In this document: piece by piece, positions 14,886 through 25,302 of the stretch
How positions within the stretch are numbered: the stretch's first letter is position 1
Layout of the letters: each line of letters begins with the position of its first letter
Origin: Tamarix chinensis
Lineage: Eukaryota > Streptophyta > Magnoliopsida > Caryophyllales > Tamaricaceae
Length of the DNA: 64,000 bases
Direction: 5' to 3'
Assembly (NCBI GenBank): GCA_030549775.1
Contig: CM060171.1
Coordinates: 2,100,001-2,164,000 of the forward strand
The notes under the pieces: model-generated
The model's input: the letters and a program-made list of their open reading frames with translations, nothing else
The model's database searches: none
Told to the model about the DNA's origin: nothing
Translations under genes and position numbers: made by a program

Positions 14886-17800
14886 TTCTTTATATTGGAT
14901 GTGGTAGTAACACCCACTTCTTTATAATTAAGCTTATGCAAAACGAAGTTTTTTAAAAGTAAATTTTGGGAGAGTTACATTAACTCTTTTTTCAAATCTT
15001 GGATGTATCCACTAATGTAGGTACTAACCCTAATCTCTTCCCAAAATTATCTAAATAGGTTTCCCCAGTGTAGTTGGTTACATTGTAGTCTTATAGAAAA
15101 TCAATATGCTGTCTACATAAACCCGATCAATGATCATTAATCTCTTATGTATAGGGCTTTACATGTGATGTGATATATGATAACCCGATTCGATATTTGA
15201 ATTGCTCCTATCTATAACATCAGATAGTTTATCTGATACTTTTTCTTCATAAATAACCTATTTGATCAACAAGAAGTTAAAAAGAAATCGGACATCCAAT
15301 CAAACAAATGAAAATAATACACACACACACACAATAAGAATTTACAGTTGGGTTATTCTTTTTTTATTATATAATTGAAGAAAATAATTTAGATCCACCA
15401 ATGACAGTACTAATGCGAAGAGTGAGAAAATGGTGGAGAAATTGATCAAAATGAATAATTTGTGAAGATTTTTATATGTCTTTGAGAATCGTATTTTATT
15501 TTATATGATTTACTGAGAGAACATTTTATATATTCTAATATTTATTTATTTTTGAATATCTAACTATTATTAGAAATTTTGAATTATTGGTAAGATATAA
15601 TATAATTTAAGACTCGGATTAAATTATTATTATATAGCATTATTATTTTAATATGCTATTTGAATCAGATAGGTTCTCATAGAATCGATTTATCATTCAT
15701 TGATCAGATAAATTTTTATCTAATTAAAAGTTTCAGAAATGTGATGGATTATTTATGATTGGATGAATATTCAAAATACTAAATAATCTAAGCATTCTTA
15801 TCGGATTTCTGAAACAATTTTTTTTTTTATCATTCAGATATCTGGTTTATAAATATCCGTACTCCAAGCTTTATGCGATCTTGAAATCCCTTCTCCTGTC
15901 ATAAATACTTCAGATTTCTACGATGATATTTCGTAGGCATAATAACAAACAGATATGCTAGAGGATAAAGGGACTCATTTTGCCTGAGCCCCCCTTGCAT
16001 GTGCGTAGGCGATAGGTCTGGTTAGTGCGACTTGACACAATTATAGACACCCTCACTACGGTTGATATGCGCAGCATCACCAGCCCCACAAATCTGACGG
16101 GGAAGCCAGAGACCAATACAAACTTTGCGATCAACACCCATTTAATTTTATCAACTTTTAATTCCATCTTAGGACCGGAATTTGTCTTTTATATAATGTT
16201 TCGCCAACACCGCTGCCGTGAGGATAGGAATGACAACAGGCCCCGTAAAGACGGAGATATTATTTCATTCCCCGAATTCAAAATGAATTTTCGTTTCTCA
16301 ATCTGTCTTATTTCTCGAGTTTTATTAACGCGGATTTCCCGTTTCGATGTTAGCAGAAAATATATTTATATCCTCATTCCTATATTAAAAAGTCTTTAAT
16401 AAGTCTCCAAAATCCCGGTCCAACCATCAATTTTATACCATTCCCCTCACGATTGCTTTAATTAATTACGTACATACCATCAGTTTCTGTAAGTTCATTG
16501 TGTATACATTTCTTGAAGGTAGATGTTGTTAATTACGCCGATCTATACAAACCTACAAATAAACAAAAGTTGATTAAATTTCGCAATCACATTACCATCG
16601 TCATTTATCTAAACGGGTCTCTCATTATTTTCTCAGAGAATCATAGCTAGCTAAGATTAGCTAAGTATATATGTATATGTATGCGCGTATATATACATTC
16701 ATATATTCCGTCATGTGAGAGTGACATAGTCACATGCGCATGAAGGGGACAAGGAATGGCATTAACAGATATGATATGGTATGGCGTTGATGAATAATTA
16801 TGATATTAGTTTAACACATATATACAAGGTCAAGATCGATCATGATTCGTGAAGTTTCTCGATTCCCAAATCCCAACCAATAATTCCGCCTCCCCAATAA
16901 TTTTATGGGAAGCCCGAACATGGAGAAGTATATAACTAGCTAGCTAGCATGCGGTAACGCGGATGCATCATGCATGTGGTTTTGACGTTCGGTCCATTTG
17001 TTAATTACACCTAGCTAGAAATCTAGCCTTAGGCATACTGCTAAAATATATGTACATCGGTCAAATGTAACGAAGGGGATAAGGGGAATTAATGCATGAT
17101 GGAGCGATCATGTGTGTGCTGTGAATATTTAGCTGCTGGGGGCAGTAGGAGGACATAATTAATCTCAGAATGTTCAAATATAAGCTGGATTCGATTTCCA
17201 AAGGTCTGAAGGTGGACATTCTTATGCGCCTGCATGCTTCTTATTAATTTACCCTATAGGCCGCATGAACAGGCTTTTATTTGGATATTTTCCTATAAGC
17301 TCATAAAAAGTGACCACTTAATTCAGCCTCCCCCCCACCTCTTCGAAGGATAATAATACATTATAGAAATAACACATCAAGATGATCAAAACATTATTTA
17401 TTTATTTATTTTTATCTTGAATCAACTTTATTGAGAGTTAAATATTATTTAGTTTCTCTAAATTTTTTTTTTGTCTTTTACAGTCTCTGAATAAAAAATA
17501 TTCATTTTCATATTTTTAGATTTTATTTTTACACAAATTAGTCATTCAATTAGGAATCAAAATAGAAAATATTACATTCTTGAGGGACTAATTTAAATAA
17601 AAATAAAATCTAAAGAGACTACGATGAATTCATCTCTCTCTCTTTATTATTTATTTATTTATTAATTCAAGGATTAAAATAAAAACAAAAGTAATTTTTT
17701 TAGAGGAATTAAAATATTATTTAATAATTTTTATTGACCCCATATATATAACTTTTTAATAAACCACTATAATTAATCTTAATTTTTTCCCCTCTCATGT

Positions 17801-18552
17801 GTCGTGATCTAAAAATAAAAATAAAATGAGGAAAATGGACCCTCCTAATCCAATTTATGTGCTCGTGAGTGCAAATTAATTGGAGACATGATAAGACACC
17901 ACACAGAGGCTGCTGACATCGGATATCCGAATTGACAAGCACAGACAAAATTGCTAAACTGCGACTACCATGCTCAAGAACAACTTATCAAGCAAGCATC
18001 GATCGGGACGTTTTATATGAGAACCCGCCTATGCTACGCTTCGTATACAGTATCTTTGGTACACCAAAAAATAAAAGAAAAAGAAAAAAAGACTCAAACA
18101 GTCCTGCAAGGTTACTATATACTATGTCATATACAGTAATAAAAAGCCAAGACGAACATATATATATATATATATATATATGTAACAACTATTCAAGTAC
18201 ATTTTTATTTTATTTTAATAACAGACGGAGCTTCTTAGGGCAAATTGATCAGTGACACGCGATCGTACGTATTGGGATTAATTAGGTGATCTAATATTTA
18301 ATAAATTAATATAGTAATATTTAAATCAATTTGAGTAAAAAAATTACATATTTAATCCGACAGATATTTTCTGATCAAATAAATAATTTTTTTAGTAGAA
18401 GTCAAGCAAAACGAACATTCGATAAATATTTATACGAGTCGATAAATTATATACATAAAAAAATATATTTTTAAAAATATTTTATAATATGTATTTAATT
18501 ATATACTCAAATTCAATTGTTATTATCTGATATTATCATCTGAGTTTACTAT
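14886..18552. other. Intergenic region, AT-rich
   Basis: There is no recognisable gene. It includes CA and TA runs and T-rich tracts, and words such as GCTAGCTAGC and TACGTAC. A 124-codon open frame at 16025-16399 shows no domain. A stretch near 16228-16275 (GGAATGACAACAGGCCCCG) faintly resembles plant hAT transposon termini, but no partner end was found. Confidence 0.5.
18158..18181. repeat. AT microsatellite
   Basis: A perfect alternating AT run of 24 nt lies between GACGAAC and GTAACAAC. Confidence 0.9.
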
Positions 18553-18555
18553 TTA

Positions 18556-18795
18556 GGGCTTGTTTGGTATGGAGGTAATAGGGGTGAAATTTTTTTTCCT
18601 CTATTTTATACCTTTTATATTAAATATTTAATAATAATAAATATATTTTTAATGAAATACCCATTTTAGATCAAATTAATATCTACAATGGATATTTATT
18701 AGAATAAAAATATTTAATTTTAAATAAATTATATAAGATATATAAAATATGATGGTAATTTGTCCACCCCAATTACCCCCATACCAAACGAGCAC
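18556..18795. mobile_element. Tourist-type MITE, 240 bp, TTA target duplication
   Basis: The left end GGGCTTGTTTGGTATGGAGG and the right end, which read inversely is GTGCTCGTTTGGTATGGGGG, form a terminal inverted repeat of about 31 bp with few mismatches. TTA flanks both ends (18553-18555 and 18796-18798), as for PIF/Harbinger-mobilised Tourist elements. The interior is AT-rich with no coding capacity. Mobilisation would need a transposase encoded elsewhere. Confidence 0.88.
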
Positions 18796-18798
18796 TTA

Positions 18799-19828
18799 AA
18801 TTAAATCAGATCAATTTATCATTTATTAATTATAAAATTTAGTGCAATGCTTTTTATTTTAAATTTAATCAAAAATTTTAAATATAAAATAAATTATTTA
18901 TAATATGATCTTAAACTTCAAACGTTCAATCATTCCAATTTCTATTTTTTTTTTAAAATCATCAAACATTCAAAACCTTAAATATCTCATTCATGTCCAA
19001 TCATAGGACATAGGATAAGATAATGGAGATCCGAATTGACAAACACCAAAAAAATTTACATTGTCAACGCACCGAAGAATTTAAAATGTCGACACAGATC
19101 TTAGTACAAACCATCAAGCAACCATTGATGAGGAATACCAGCCGAAAAATTTCGATCCCTTCATTAAAAATATACTAAAATTAGATTGCTTCGATGTGTA
19201 CGATTATGTACGTCTCAAGCCATCCATCTTTTCGTCTCCGCCTAGTGCCGACATTCTCGTTTGCCCAAATATTATCAGATATTTAATGAACTCATCTAAT
19301 ATTTAGATTGATCTAATTAAGGAATATATATATATATATATATTCCTCAATACTTTGCTCAATATTTTATACGTACCTTATTTTTTTTTAATAATTTTAT
19401 TTTATTATATTGACATTTTGACTAATATATTATAGGTACTTTCTATTTCTAATAATTTTATTTAAGTATTTTGAACTTTAAATTTAGTTTCACTTACCTA
19501 AATAGAGTTAAAAAGGTGATTTATTTTTATTTAGATACTCAAGGAAAATAATTTTAAAATATAAAGATAGTTAAGTGAGATTATTAAAAGCATGATATAT
19601 GTTTAGTTGAGCGTTTTAAATTTAAAGAGTTAGTTCTCAACCCAAATTATATATATATATATATAAATAAATAAAATAACTAATGACTACTGTTTTCTCA
19701 AACATAAACACAAAATATGCTTAAACTATCACGTAAAATTTCAATACATTTAAATAAACTCATATTTTCCTTTTTTTTAAGTGATCCCTTTGATCTTTGA
19801 TCGATCAACATAAATGAAGTGAAATTTA

Positions 19829-19859
<31 letters not shown>

Positions 19860-20403
19860 TCGTTTTCAACTTCGTCATAACAACTCTTCTTTCCTAATCA
19901 AACTCTCTCTACGAATTTATTTAAGCAAGCGAGTTTTGTGAGAAGTGAGGGAAAAAAAAAAGGGGGTACAAATTGAAAATGATGAGCAGGAATAAGTAGC
20001 TGCCATCTCATGTCATCCAAGTTGTCAATGTTGATAACATTGATTTTATCAGCCCATGACCATGACACAAGATGCCGTTCAGGGGCCCGCATGCACTGAA
20101 CTGCAACTAGCCCGCGCTCCTCCTTATATCCCAGTAACACACCCCCACCATCCCACGTTGCTTCGCCCAAGCAAGCGGACAAATTGAATGTATCATGTAA
20201 TCCGCATGAATACCCGCGGCAATGATGACTAGCCTGATAAGAACATTTGACCGGACGCGCCCACTTGATCGCTCCATTTTTGCCCACAGGAATTTATACT
20301 CAAATCGAATTTTGCCATGTTTCCGGTGTTGGTTGGTACGCGCATAAAGGAGTGAAACGCAACCTGAACCTTGAATAACACCCCCTCTTCTCTCACGGAG
20401 TAT
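18799..20403. other. Intergenic region and upstream region of the BPS1-like gene
   Basis: AT-rich to about 19900, including a TA palindrome at 19321-19346 (GGAATATAT..ATATTCC) and an AT run at 19831-19859. From about 19960 the base composition becomes balanced, and this probably belongs to the BPS1-like promoter. An open frame of 129 codons on the minus strand (19898-20287) has no recognisable domain and was not called. Confidence 0.5.
19831..19859. repeat. AT microsatellite
   Basis: A perfect AT run of about 29 nt lies between TTACTA and TTCGTTTTC. Confidence 0.9.
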
Positions 20404-20411
20404 TATATAAA
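20404..20411 (+). promoter_or_regulatory. TATA box of the BPS1-like gene
   Basis: TATATAAA lies about 120 nt upstream of the ATG at 20533, leaving a 5' UTR of about 90 nt. The spacing and the strong match make it a good core promoter candidate. Confidence 0.65.
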
Positions 20412-20532
20412 GGAAATCGATAGGTCAAACTCCCAAAATCGATCATCAAAAGCTTCCCAAAATCTCATTTTGCTAATCACATAACTAATAGTTGTACTAG
20501 CGAGCCGTAGTTGCATCAGTGATACTTCTGTT

Positions 20533-21459
20533 ATGATCGTTTTGACCAAGACAATGAATCATCTTTCTCACAAACTTCATTCAAAATGGGATCACCGCCA
20601 CAAAACTGAATCAAAATCACTCTCACTTTCATCCCAAAACTTTCACACCAAATTATCCGACAGTTTACATCAATTGCTCACCGACCCATTACTAACAATC
20701 CATGGCAACCGCATCACAATCCCACTATCCCGTTTCCCCAAACTCCTTAACCTCTTCAAGATCATGAACACGGCGTTTTCCGAGCTAGTTTCAGAAATAG
20801 ACTGCCCGATCACGAGATGGGACGATGCCATCGTCGATGACTACTTCTCATACACACTCAGCCTTCTAAAACTTCTCAACTCCATCACTTCGTCGCTCTC
20901 ACGTCTAAGAACCTCGCGTCTTCCTCTGCTTCATGCTTTGAGTTTGATCGACGTCTCGTATTCATCGGCTATCAAAAGGTTGAAGCCAATGGTTGGCGGC
21001 GGAGGCGGGAGCAGGAGTGTTGATGGTGGTGGTGAGTTTAGGGGACGACTAGGAGGGGAAAGGGCGGTGCGTGATGCGAAGGGGAAGGTTGTGTATGAAG
21101 CTGTGAAGGAAATGAAGAGTATTGGTTTATGGGTATGTGGGATTTTGTTGTGTGGATTGGATTTGGAGGCGGGTAAAGATTTGGTTTTTCCGGAACTGGA
21201 GGGGAGTTTTGGGTTGGGTATTGGTGAGGGAGTAGAAGTTGAGGTGAAGGAAGTGAAGCAGGTGAATGAGGCTGTGGGCGAGGTTGTAGGTTGTTTGGTG
21301 AAGGGTGGTGGTGGAGTGGAGAGGAGTGCGATGGTGTTGAGGAGGAAATTGGAGGAATTCGAGAAGGCGATGGAGGAGGCTGAGAAGAGCGTTAGTTGCT
21401 TGTTTTCTGAGGTTTTGGCTAACAGAAACCAAATGCTTGATTGTATTAGAATCAGATAG
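20533..21459 (+). CDS. BPS1-like: BPS1-like (BYPASS1 family) protein, 308 aa, single exon
   Basis: Plant-specific family. Arabidopsis BPS1 restrains production of a root-derived mobile signal that arrests shoot growth; the biochemical role is unknown. The N-terminal half is conserved: a short basic start (MNHLSHKLHSKWDHRHK), then residues 70-150 with FSELVSEIDCPITRWDD, a DYFSYTLSLLKLLNSITSSL segment and SRLPLLHALSLIDVS, matching the WD..YL..S..LLD..N..SS pattern of the family. Residues of about 150-175 are a Gly/Arg-rich linker. A hydrophobic segment of about 15 residues (GLWVCGILLCGLDL) and a C-terminal helix-forming acidic region follow. The first ATG (20533) is taken; ATG 20554 (residue 8) is equally plausible. 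The frame is intact, with a TATA box upstream and AATAAA downstream. Family assignment is firm; the exact paralogue is not. Confidence 0.88.
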   Translation: MIVLTKTMNHLSHKLHSKWDHRHKTESKSLSLSSQNFHTKLSDSLHQLLTDPLLTIHGNRITIPLSRFPKLLNLFKIMNTAFSELVSEIDCPITRWDDAIVDDYFSYTLSLLKLLNSITSSLSRLRTSRLPLLHALSLIDVSYSSAIKRLKPMVGGGGGSRSVDGGGEFRGRLGGERAVRDAKGKVVYEAVKEMKSIGLWVCGILLCGLDLEAGKDLVFPELEGSFGLGIGEGVEVEVKEVKQVNEAVGEVVGCLVKGGGGVERSAMVLRRKLEEFEKAMEEAEKSVSCLFSEVLANRNQMLDCIRIR

Positions 21460-21557
21460 GAGATGAAGGTCTTCGCCGTACATACAGACATGCTCTTTTT
21501 ATCATTTTATTTTAATTTTTGTAATTTTCTGGAACGTACATACATGGGTTTTTTTTT

Positions 21558-21563
21558 AATAAA
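21558..21563 (+). terminator. Poly(A) signal of the BPS1-like gene
   Basis: AATAAA lies about 100 nt past the stop codon at 21457-21459, after a T run, as expected for a plant far-upstream/near-upstream element. Confidence 0.55.
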
Positions 21564-22263
21564 GAAAAATTATTCAATTTTAATCTTGTAATTTTCTGGA
21601 ATGAGGACCGTGTTGTTTGTGTATGACTGATTAATTTCATTGCCTAAAATGTAAACAGCCACGGAAAATTATGTAAATAAATAAGTGCAAAAGCTCAAAC
21701 AAATAAAACCACCGTACTCGAAAATTGCAGTTTCACTCATGTACTCATGTCTGTGCTGCAGTTTGGAGAAACTAAAGCATACTGAACCAGAAATTTTCAA
21801 GAGGTGAGATAATGAATCGACACAACCACCTCGGATAATTAAGAAGATATAAAAAGGGCAAAGGGCGCAGCTTTAGATTGAAGAGCCCAATGGTTGAAAG
21901 TAGGCAACAAACTCCGTCAGCGCATTTGCTTCTACATAGTAAGAACAATTTACCTACAGCTAATGAAAATACTACTTCTAATTAATACTACCACTCAACT
22001 GATAACTTTTTCTTTCCACCATTTTTGCCATTTCTTACTTTCTGCTATATGACAGCAATATCCTGAACCAAAAATAAAATAAAATAAAATAAACACCACT
22101 GTGCTACTCCGGTAACCCCCAATTACCTTACTGGACACCGGACAACCCAGAACAACATACTTGCCTAATTAAACTGCGACACAGACACTGACACGGACTT
22201 GACCTGGTCCAGGCCCGCTTGTTGATCAGGTCGGTTGACGAGTGAGATCCAATCAGGGGTCCT
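21564..22263. other. Gap between convergent genes
   Basis: This holds the remaining 3' flank of the BPS1-like gene and the 3' UTR of the minus-strand MADS-box gene. It has no coding signature; an AAAATAAAAT run lies at 22070-22092. Confidence 0.5.
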
Positions 22264-24886
22264 TCAGTGCGTAACAAACTTGTTAGAACATGCTCCATAA
22301 TCGATCACGATCTCCGGTTTTGCTGACTTGGTAAAAAACGTCTCATTGTCCTCAGGCTTCCTCTTCCTATTCGCTTCACACGGAGGCCTGACGATACAAT
22401 TAAGGAAACCATGTCCTGTCTGTCAATATGATCAACAAAACAATACGTCCGTCCATCCTCACATTTACATGTGAGGACTCGATCAAGTGAGGTTGTCAGG
22501 GTCTTGTTGTATACGTACCATAGGTGCAAGGTGATGTCCGAGTCTTCTTTCTCGTATTCGCTGTTACATGCCATATCAGATGTTGAAACCCCGTTTTTCT
22601 CGGATGAGCGTATCGGCTCGTCAACAGGGTAGCACTGCAGATACTGTGGAGTAGCAGCTGGGTCCTCAGCCGGTGGCAGAAAGCCTTGAAGTTCCGCGAC
22701 CTGTAGTTCAGCATCAAGAACTTAAGCATACATACCAGCGGCATATGTATATCATGAAAAGATAAGAAAGTAAGTTTTGAGTTGCCTGTTTGCGCAAGGC
22801 TGCATTCTCCAGCAACGCTTGTTCTTCTTGTGCCTTTGCATGCTCCAGTTGTTCCATCAGCACATGTTCCTGTATAGTATTCAAAGAAACTCCCATATAT
22901 GAACAAGAAACCAGCCGTGAAAATTGTTTGGAATTGCTTCGCAAATATTCAAAAAAAAAAAAAAAGAGAAAAAGGAAAAGACGAATGAGATGTGAACAAT
23001 AATAGTATATTGTATATATATGTATGTGCCTTTCTTTTCTTCACTGATATTAACCCGTCATTTAACTGCTGTTCAAGCTTCTGCAGTTCCTTGAAGCTTA
23101 AGCCTATCAGCTCGTTGCCCAGCAATTGCCTGCAGATTTGAACTAGTGTTAGTTACTAATAGACTCGGCCACAGCAAGTTTCGACCGAAGAATTCCACAA
23201 CGAAGTAGGGGAGACTTACGTCTGTCTCATTTGCAGAGAAGCAAGCTCATCTTTCAGCAGTTCCACTTCCTTTGAGCCACAGTTCTAGTTCAGAACGGGA
23301 AAAACAAAAACGGTTACAACGAATCACACAAACAACAAACGACAAGAATACATACATAGAACAAGAATCTAGTCTCCAATAATTACATCAGCAACAAGCT
23401 ACCACATCATATGTAATCCCCCCGCCCCCTGGCGGGGTGTTCTTTTGCACCAAGTTAACAATGTCCCAAGCAAGCAGCTGACAAACAGAACCAAATTGTA
23501 ACCAGTAGCAGGTCAATGATTCGGTACCTCCACTTCCGCCACAGGTTTCCCGATTCCAGCATCCGCATGATTTCTGGTGTCAGAATACCTTGCGATTATC
23601 GTTTTCATGCTGCAAAGAGTACAGATCCCAAGAGGGCATGCTAAGTAGGTTGCACGGAACAAGGAATTTATTAGCAGCCAGCAGGAAACGTTGATGGACA
23701 AGGGGATAGATATTCTTTGCTAGCAGATGACAAAGAACACGAACAATGCCCGGAAGCAAAATTTCATTGTTTGATATGAATCTCCAAAACACGCATCCAA
23801 GTGGTGTCTTAATGAATATCGATAAAGAGACCGGCTAAAAACTCACCGCAATTATAGGTCTTACTATATACTCAAACAGTACTCCCACACCCCCGCAACA
23901 AACTCCAAAGAAATGCCCCAGAGAGCACACAAGTGCAGAACACAAGGCCCACGAAGAGGGCGGAAGGATTCATGCATCTTTCACAATATGCCGAAAAAAA
24001 ATAAAATTGCGGATTGATATCATTACCCCCACCTGCATATGAATATATATTGGCATGATTACAGAACAAGTAATTATGGAACCAGCGCCTGTCACGTCTA
24101 GTCAGTCACATACTATTATACTGGCCACGGATGATTTGACACAAGATGCTTTCCTATTCTAGCTTTACCCCCTCCAAGCCCGCTCGGCTCCCCACCATGC
24201 ATGGCATATGATATGAGGTTGTATATACGAGCATTCAAACAGAACAAGGTGAGAATATTGGCAGAGCCAGGCTTCAATTCCGGGAAAGGGTTGGAGGAGA
24301 GAAAGGGTAGGGCGATTCAATTAAACGAAAAGTCAAGTAATCCCAAAACTAAGGAAAACAGAGAATCAGAAGGGGAAAAAAATCACAGAAATTGAATCGA
24401 AAATTCGAGAACAAAATGCTGTACCAGTCAATAGGGTAAAAGAATTTGATACATGCAAGTACAATAATTGAATCGTTATGCCATCGATCAAACACAACAC
24501 AGAAGAAGAGCAAGACGGCACAAACAACCCAAGCATCAATCTCACAACAAACAAGAACAGGGCCTAAACAGGTCTGTCTCTAATCAAAACACGCGAGAAA
24601 CCAAGAATTACGCAAAGAGCCGCCCGGCTCCGACAGAGAGTTAAACGCATGCAATCAAAGTAGGTGCTGCTTCGAGGTTCAAGAAATCTAGAAAGAAGAC
24701 AGACCTCGAGCTGGAGTACTCGAATAATTTGCCGGTGCTTGAGAAAACAATAACGGCAACCTCAGCATCACAGAGAATTGCAAGTTCACGTGCTTTCTTG
24801 AGCAACCCAGCGCGTCTTTTTGAGAATGTAACCTGCCTGCTATTTGCATTCTCAATCTTTCGTATCTCAATTCTACCCCGACCCAT
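22264..24886 (-). CDS. AGL15-like: MIKC MADS-box transcription factor, AGL15/AGL18 clade, 7 exons, 272 aa
   Basis: Nuclear DNA-binding protein for CArG boxes. Clade members act in embryogenesis and floral repression. Exons on minus: 24886-24705 (182 nt, MADS domain [20 protein letters not shown] onwards), 23609-23528, 23284-23220, 23129-23030 (100 nt), 22869-22786 (84 nt), 22700-22519, 22387-22264; total 819 nt in frame. The keratin-like K domain includes [20 protein letters not shown] and [20 protein letters not shown]. The 84-nt exon equals two usual 42-nt MIKC exons, so one intron is absent. The C-terminus is [20 protein letters not shown], aligning with the clade's LHLGLP..RKRK. Introns 4 and 5 start with GC instead of GT (AAG/GCACAT and CAG/GCAACT), while exon length and frame fit the family exactly. 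Intron 1 is 1095 nt. The last exon join (CAG/GCCTCC at 22388) is chosen because it restores the RKRK tail; another acceptor is possible. Confidence 0.9.
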
Positions 24887-24990
24887 TGGAGTAATCGATC
24901 ACTCAAGAAAATAAATTCCGGAAAGTGAACCCTCAATGGTCGATATTTAAGAGAGGAAAAAGAAAAAAGTATTGATCTTGTAAGTACTGC

Positions 24991-25000
24991 TATATATATT
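24991..25000 (-). promoter_or_regulatory. Candidate TATA box of the MADS-box gene
   Basis: AATATATATA on the minus strand lies about 105 nt upstream of the ATG at 24886. It sits next to a C run (25003-25012) and a GA/CT-rich stretch (25027-25080). Assignment is by motif and spacing only. Confidence 0.4.
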
Positions 25001-25240
25001 AACACCCCCCCCAAAATTTTTATCTCCCTCCTCCGCCTCCGTCTCCGCCTCCACCGAAAACCCTTCCCCTCTTCTTCTTTTATTTTTTTTCCCAAGACCT
25101 TGTGTTTTACTGGGGATTTATTTTAATCGTCGTTCATATATAGAATTAGTATAGGGAATTCTATTTTTTTCTTCGGCGCACTAAACTTGGAAAAAGCGAG
25201 GTTGCTAAAATCGGAGAGGGGAGAAGATACAGAGGCGTGC

Positions 25241-25302
25241 AGGGAGAGAGAGAGAGAGAGCGGAGAGGATAGAAATAGAGAGAGAGGGAGAGAAGCAGAG
25301 AG
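25241..25302. repeat. GA/CT-rich tract upstream of the MADS-box gene
   Basis: Purine-rich GAGA runs on plus (pyrimidine-rich on the gene's strand) lie 350-420 nt upstream of the MADS ATG. Such tracts are frequent in plant promoters and 5' UTRs and bind BPC-type GAGA factors in known MADS genes. Binding here is inference. Confidence 0.5.

Noticed and set aside
16025..16399. 124-codon open frame on plus
   Set aside because: No recognisable domain, no promoter or splice context.
19898..20287. 129-codon open frame on minus in front of the BPS1-like gene
   Set aside because: No recognisable domain; lies in the presumed promoter region. Could be a small unknown gene, but nothing supports it.
20931..21491. 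186-codon open frame on minus opposite the BPS1-like gene
   Set aside because: Low-complexity Pro/Ser/Thr/Phe text that mirrors the Gly-rich and Glu/Lys-rich codons of the plus-strand gene; no domain.
25003..25012. Poly-C and poly-G runs (also about 27433, 32874, 33208) as telomeric or G-quadruplex arrays
   Set aside because: Simple homopolymers, no TTTAGGG repeats and no spaced G-tracts.
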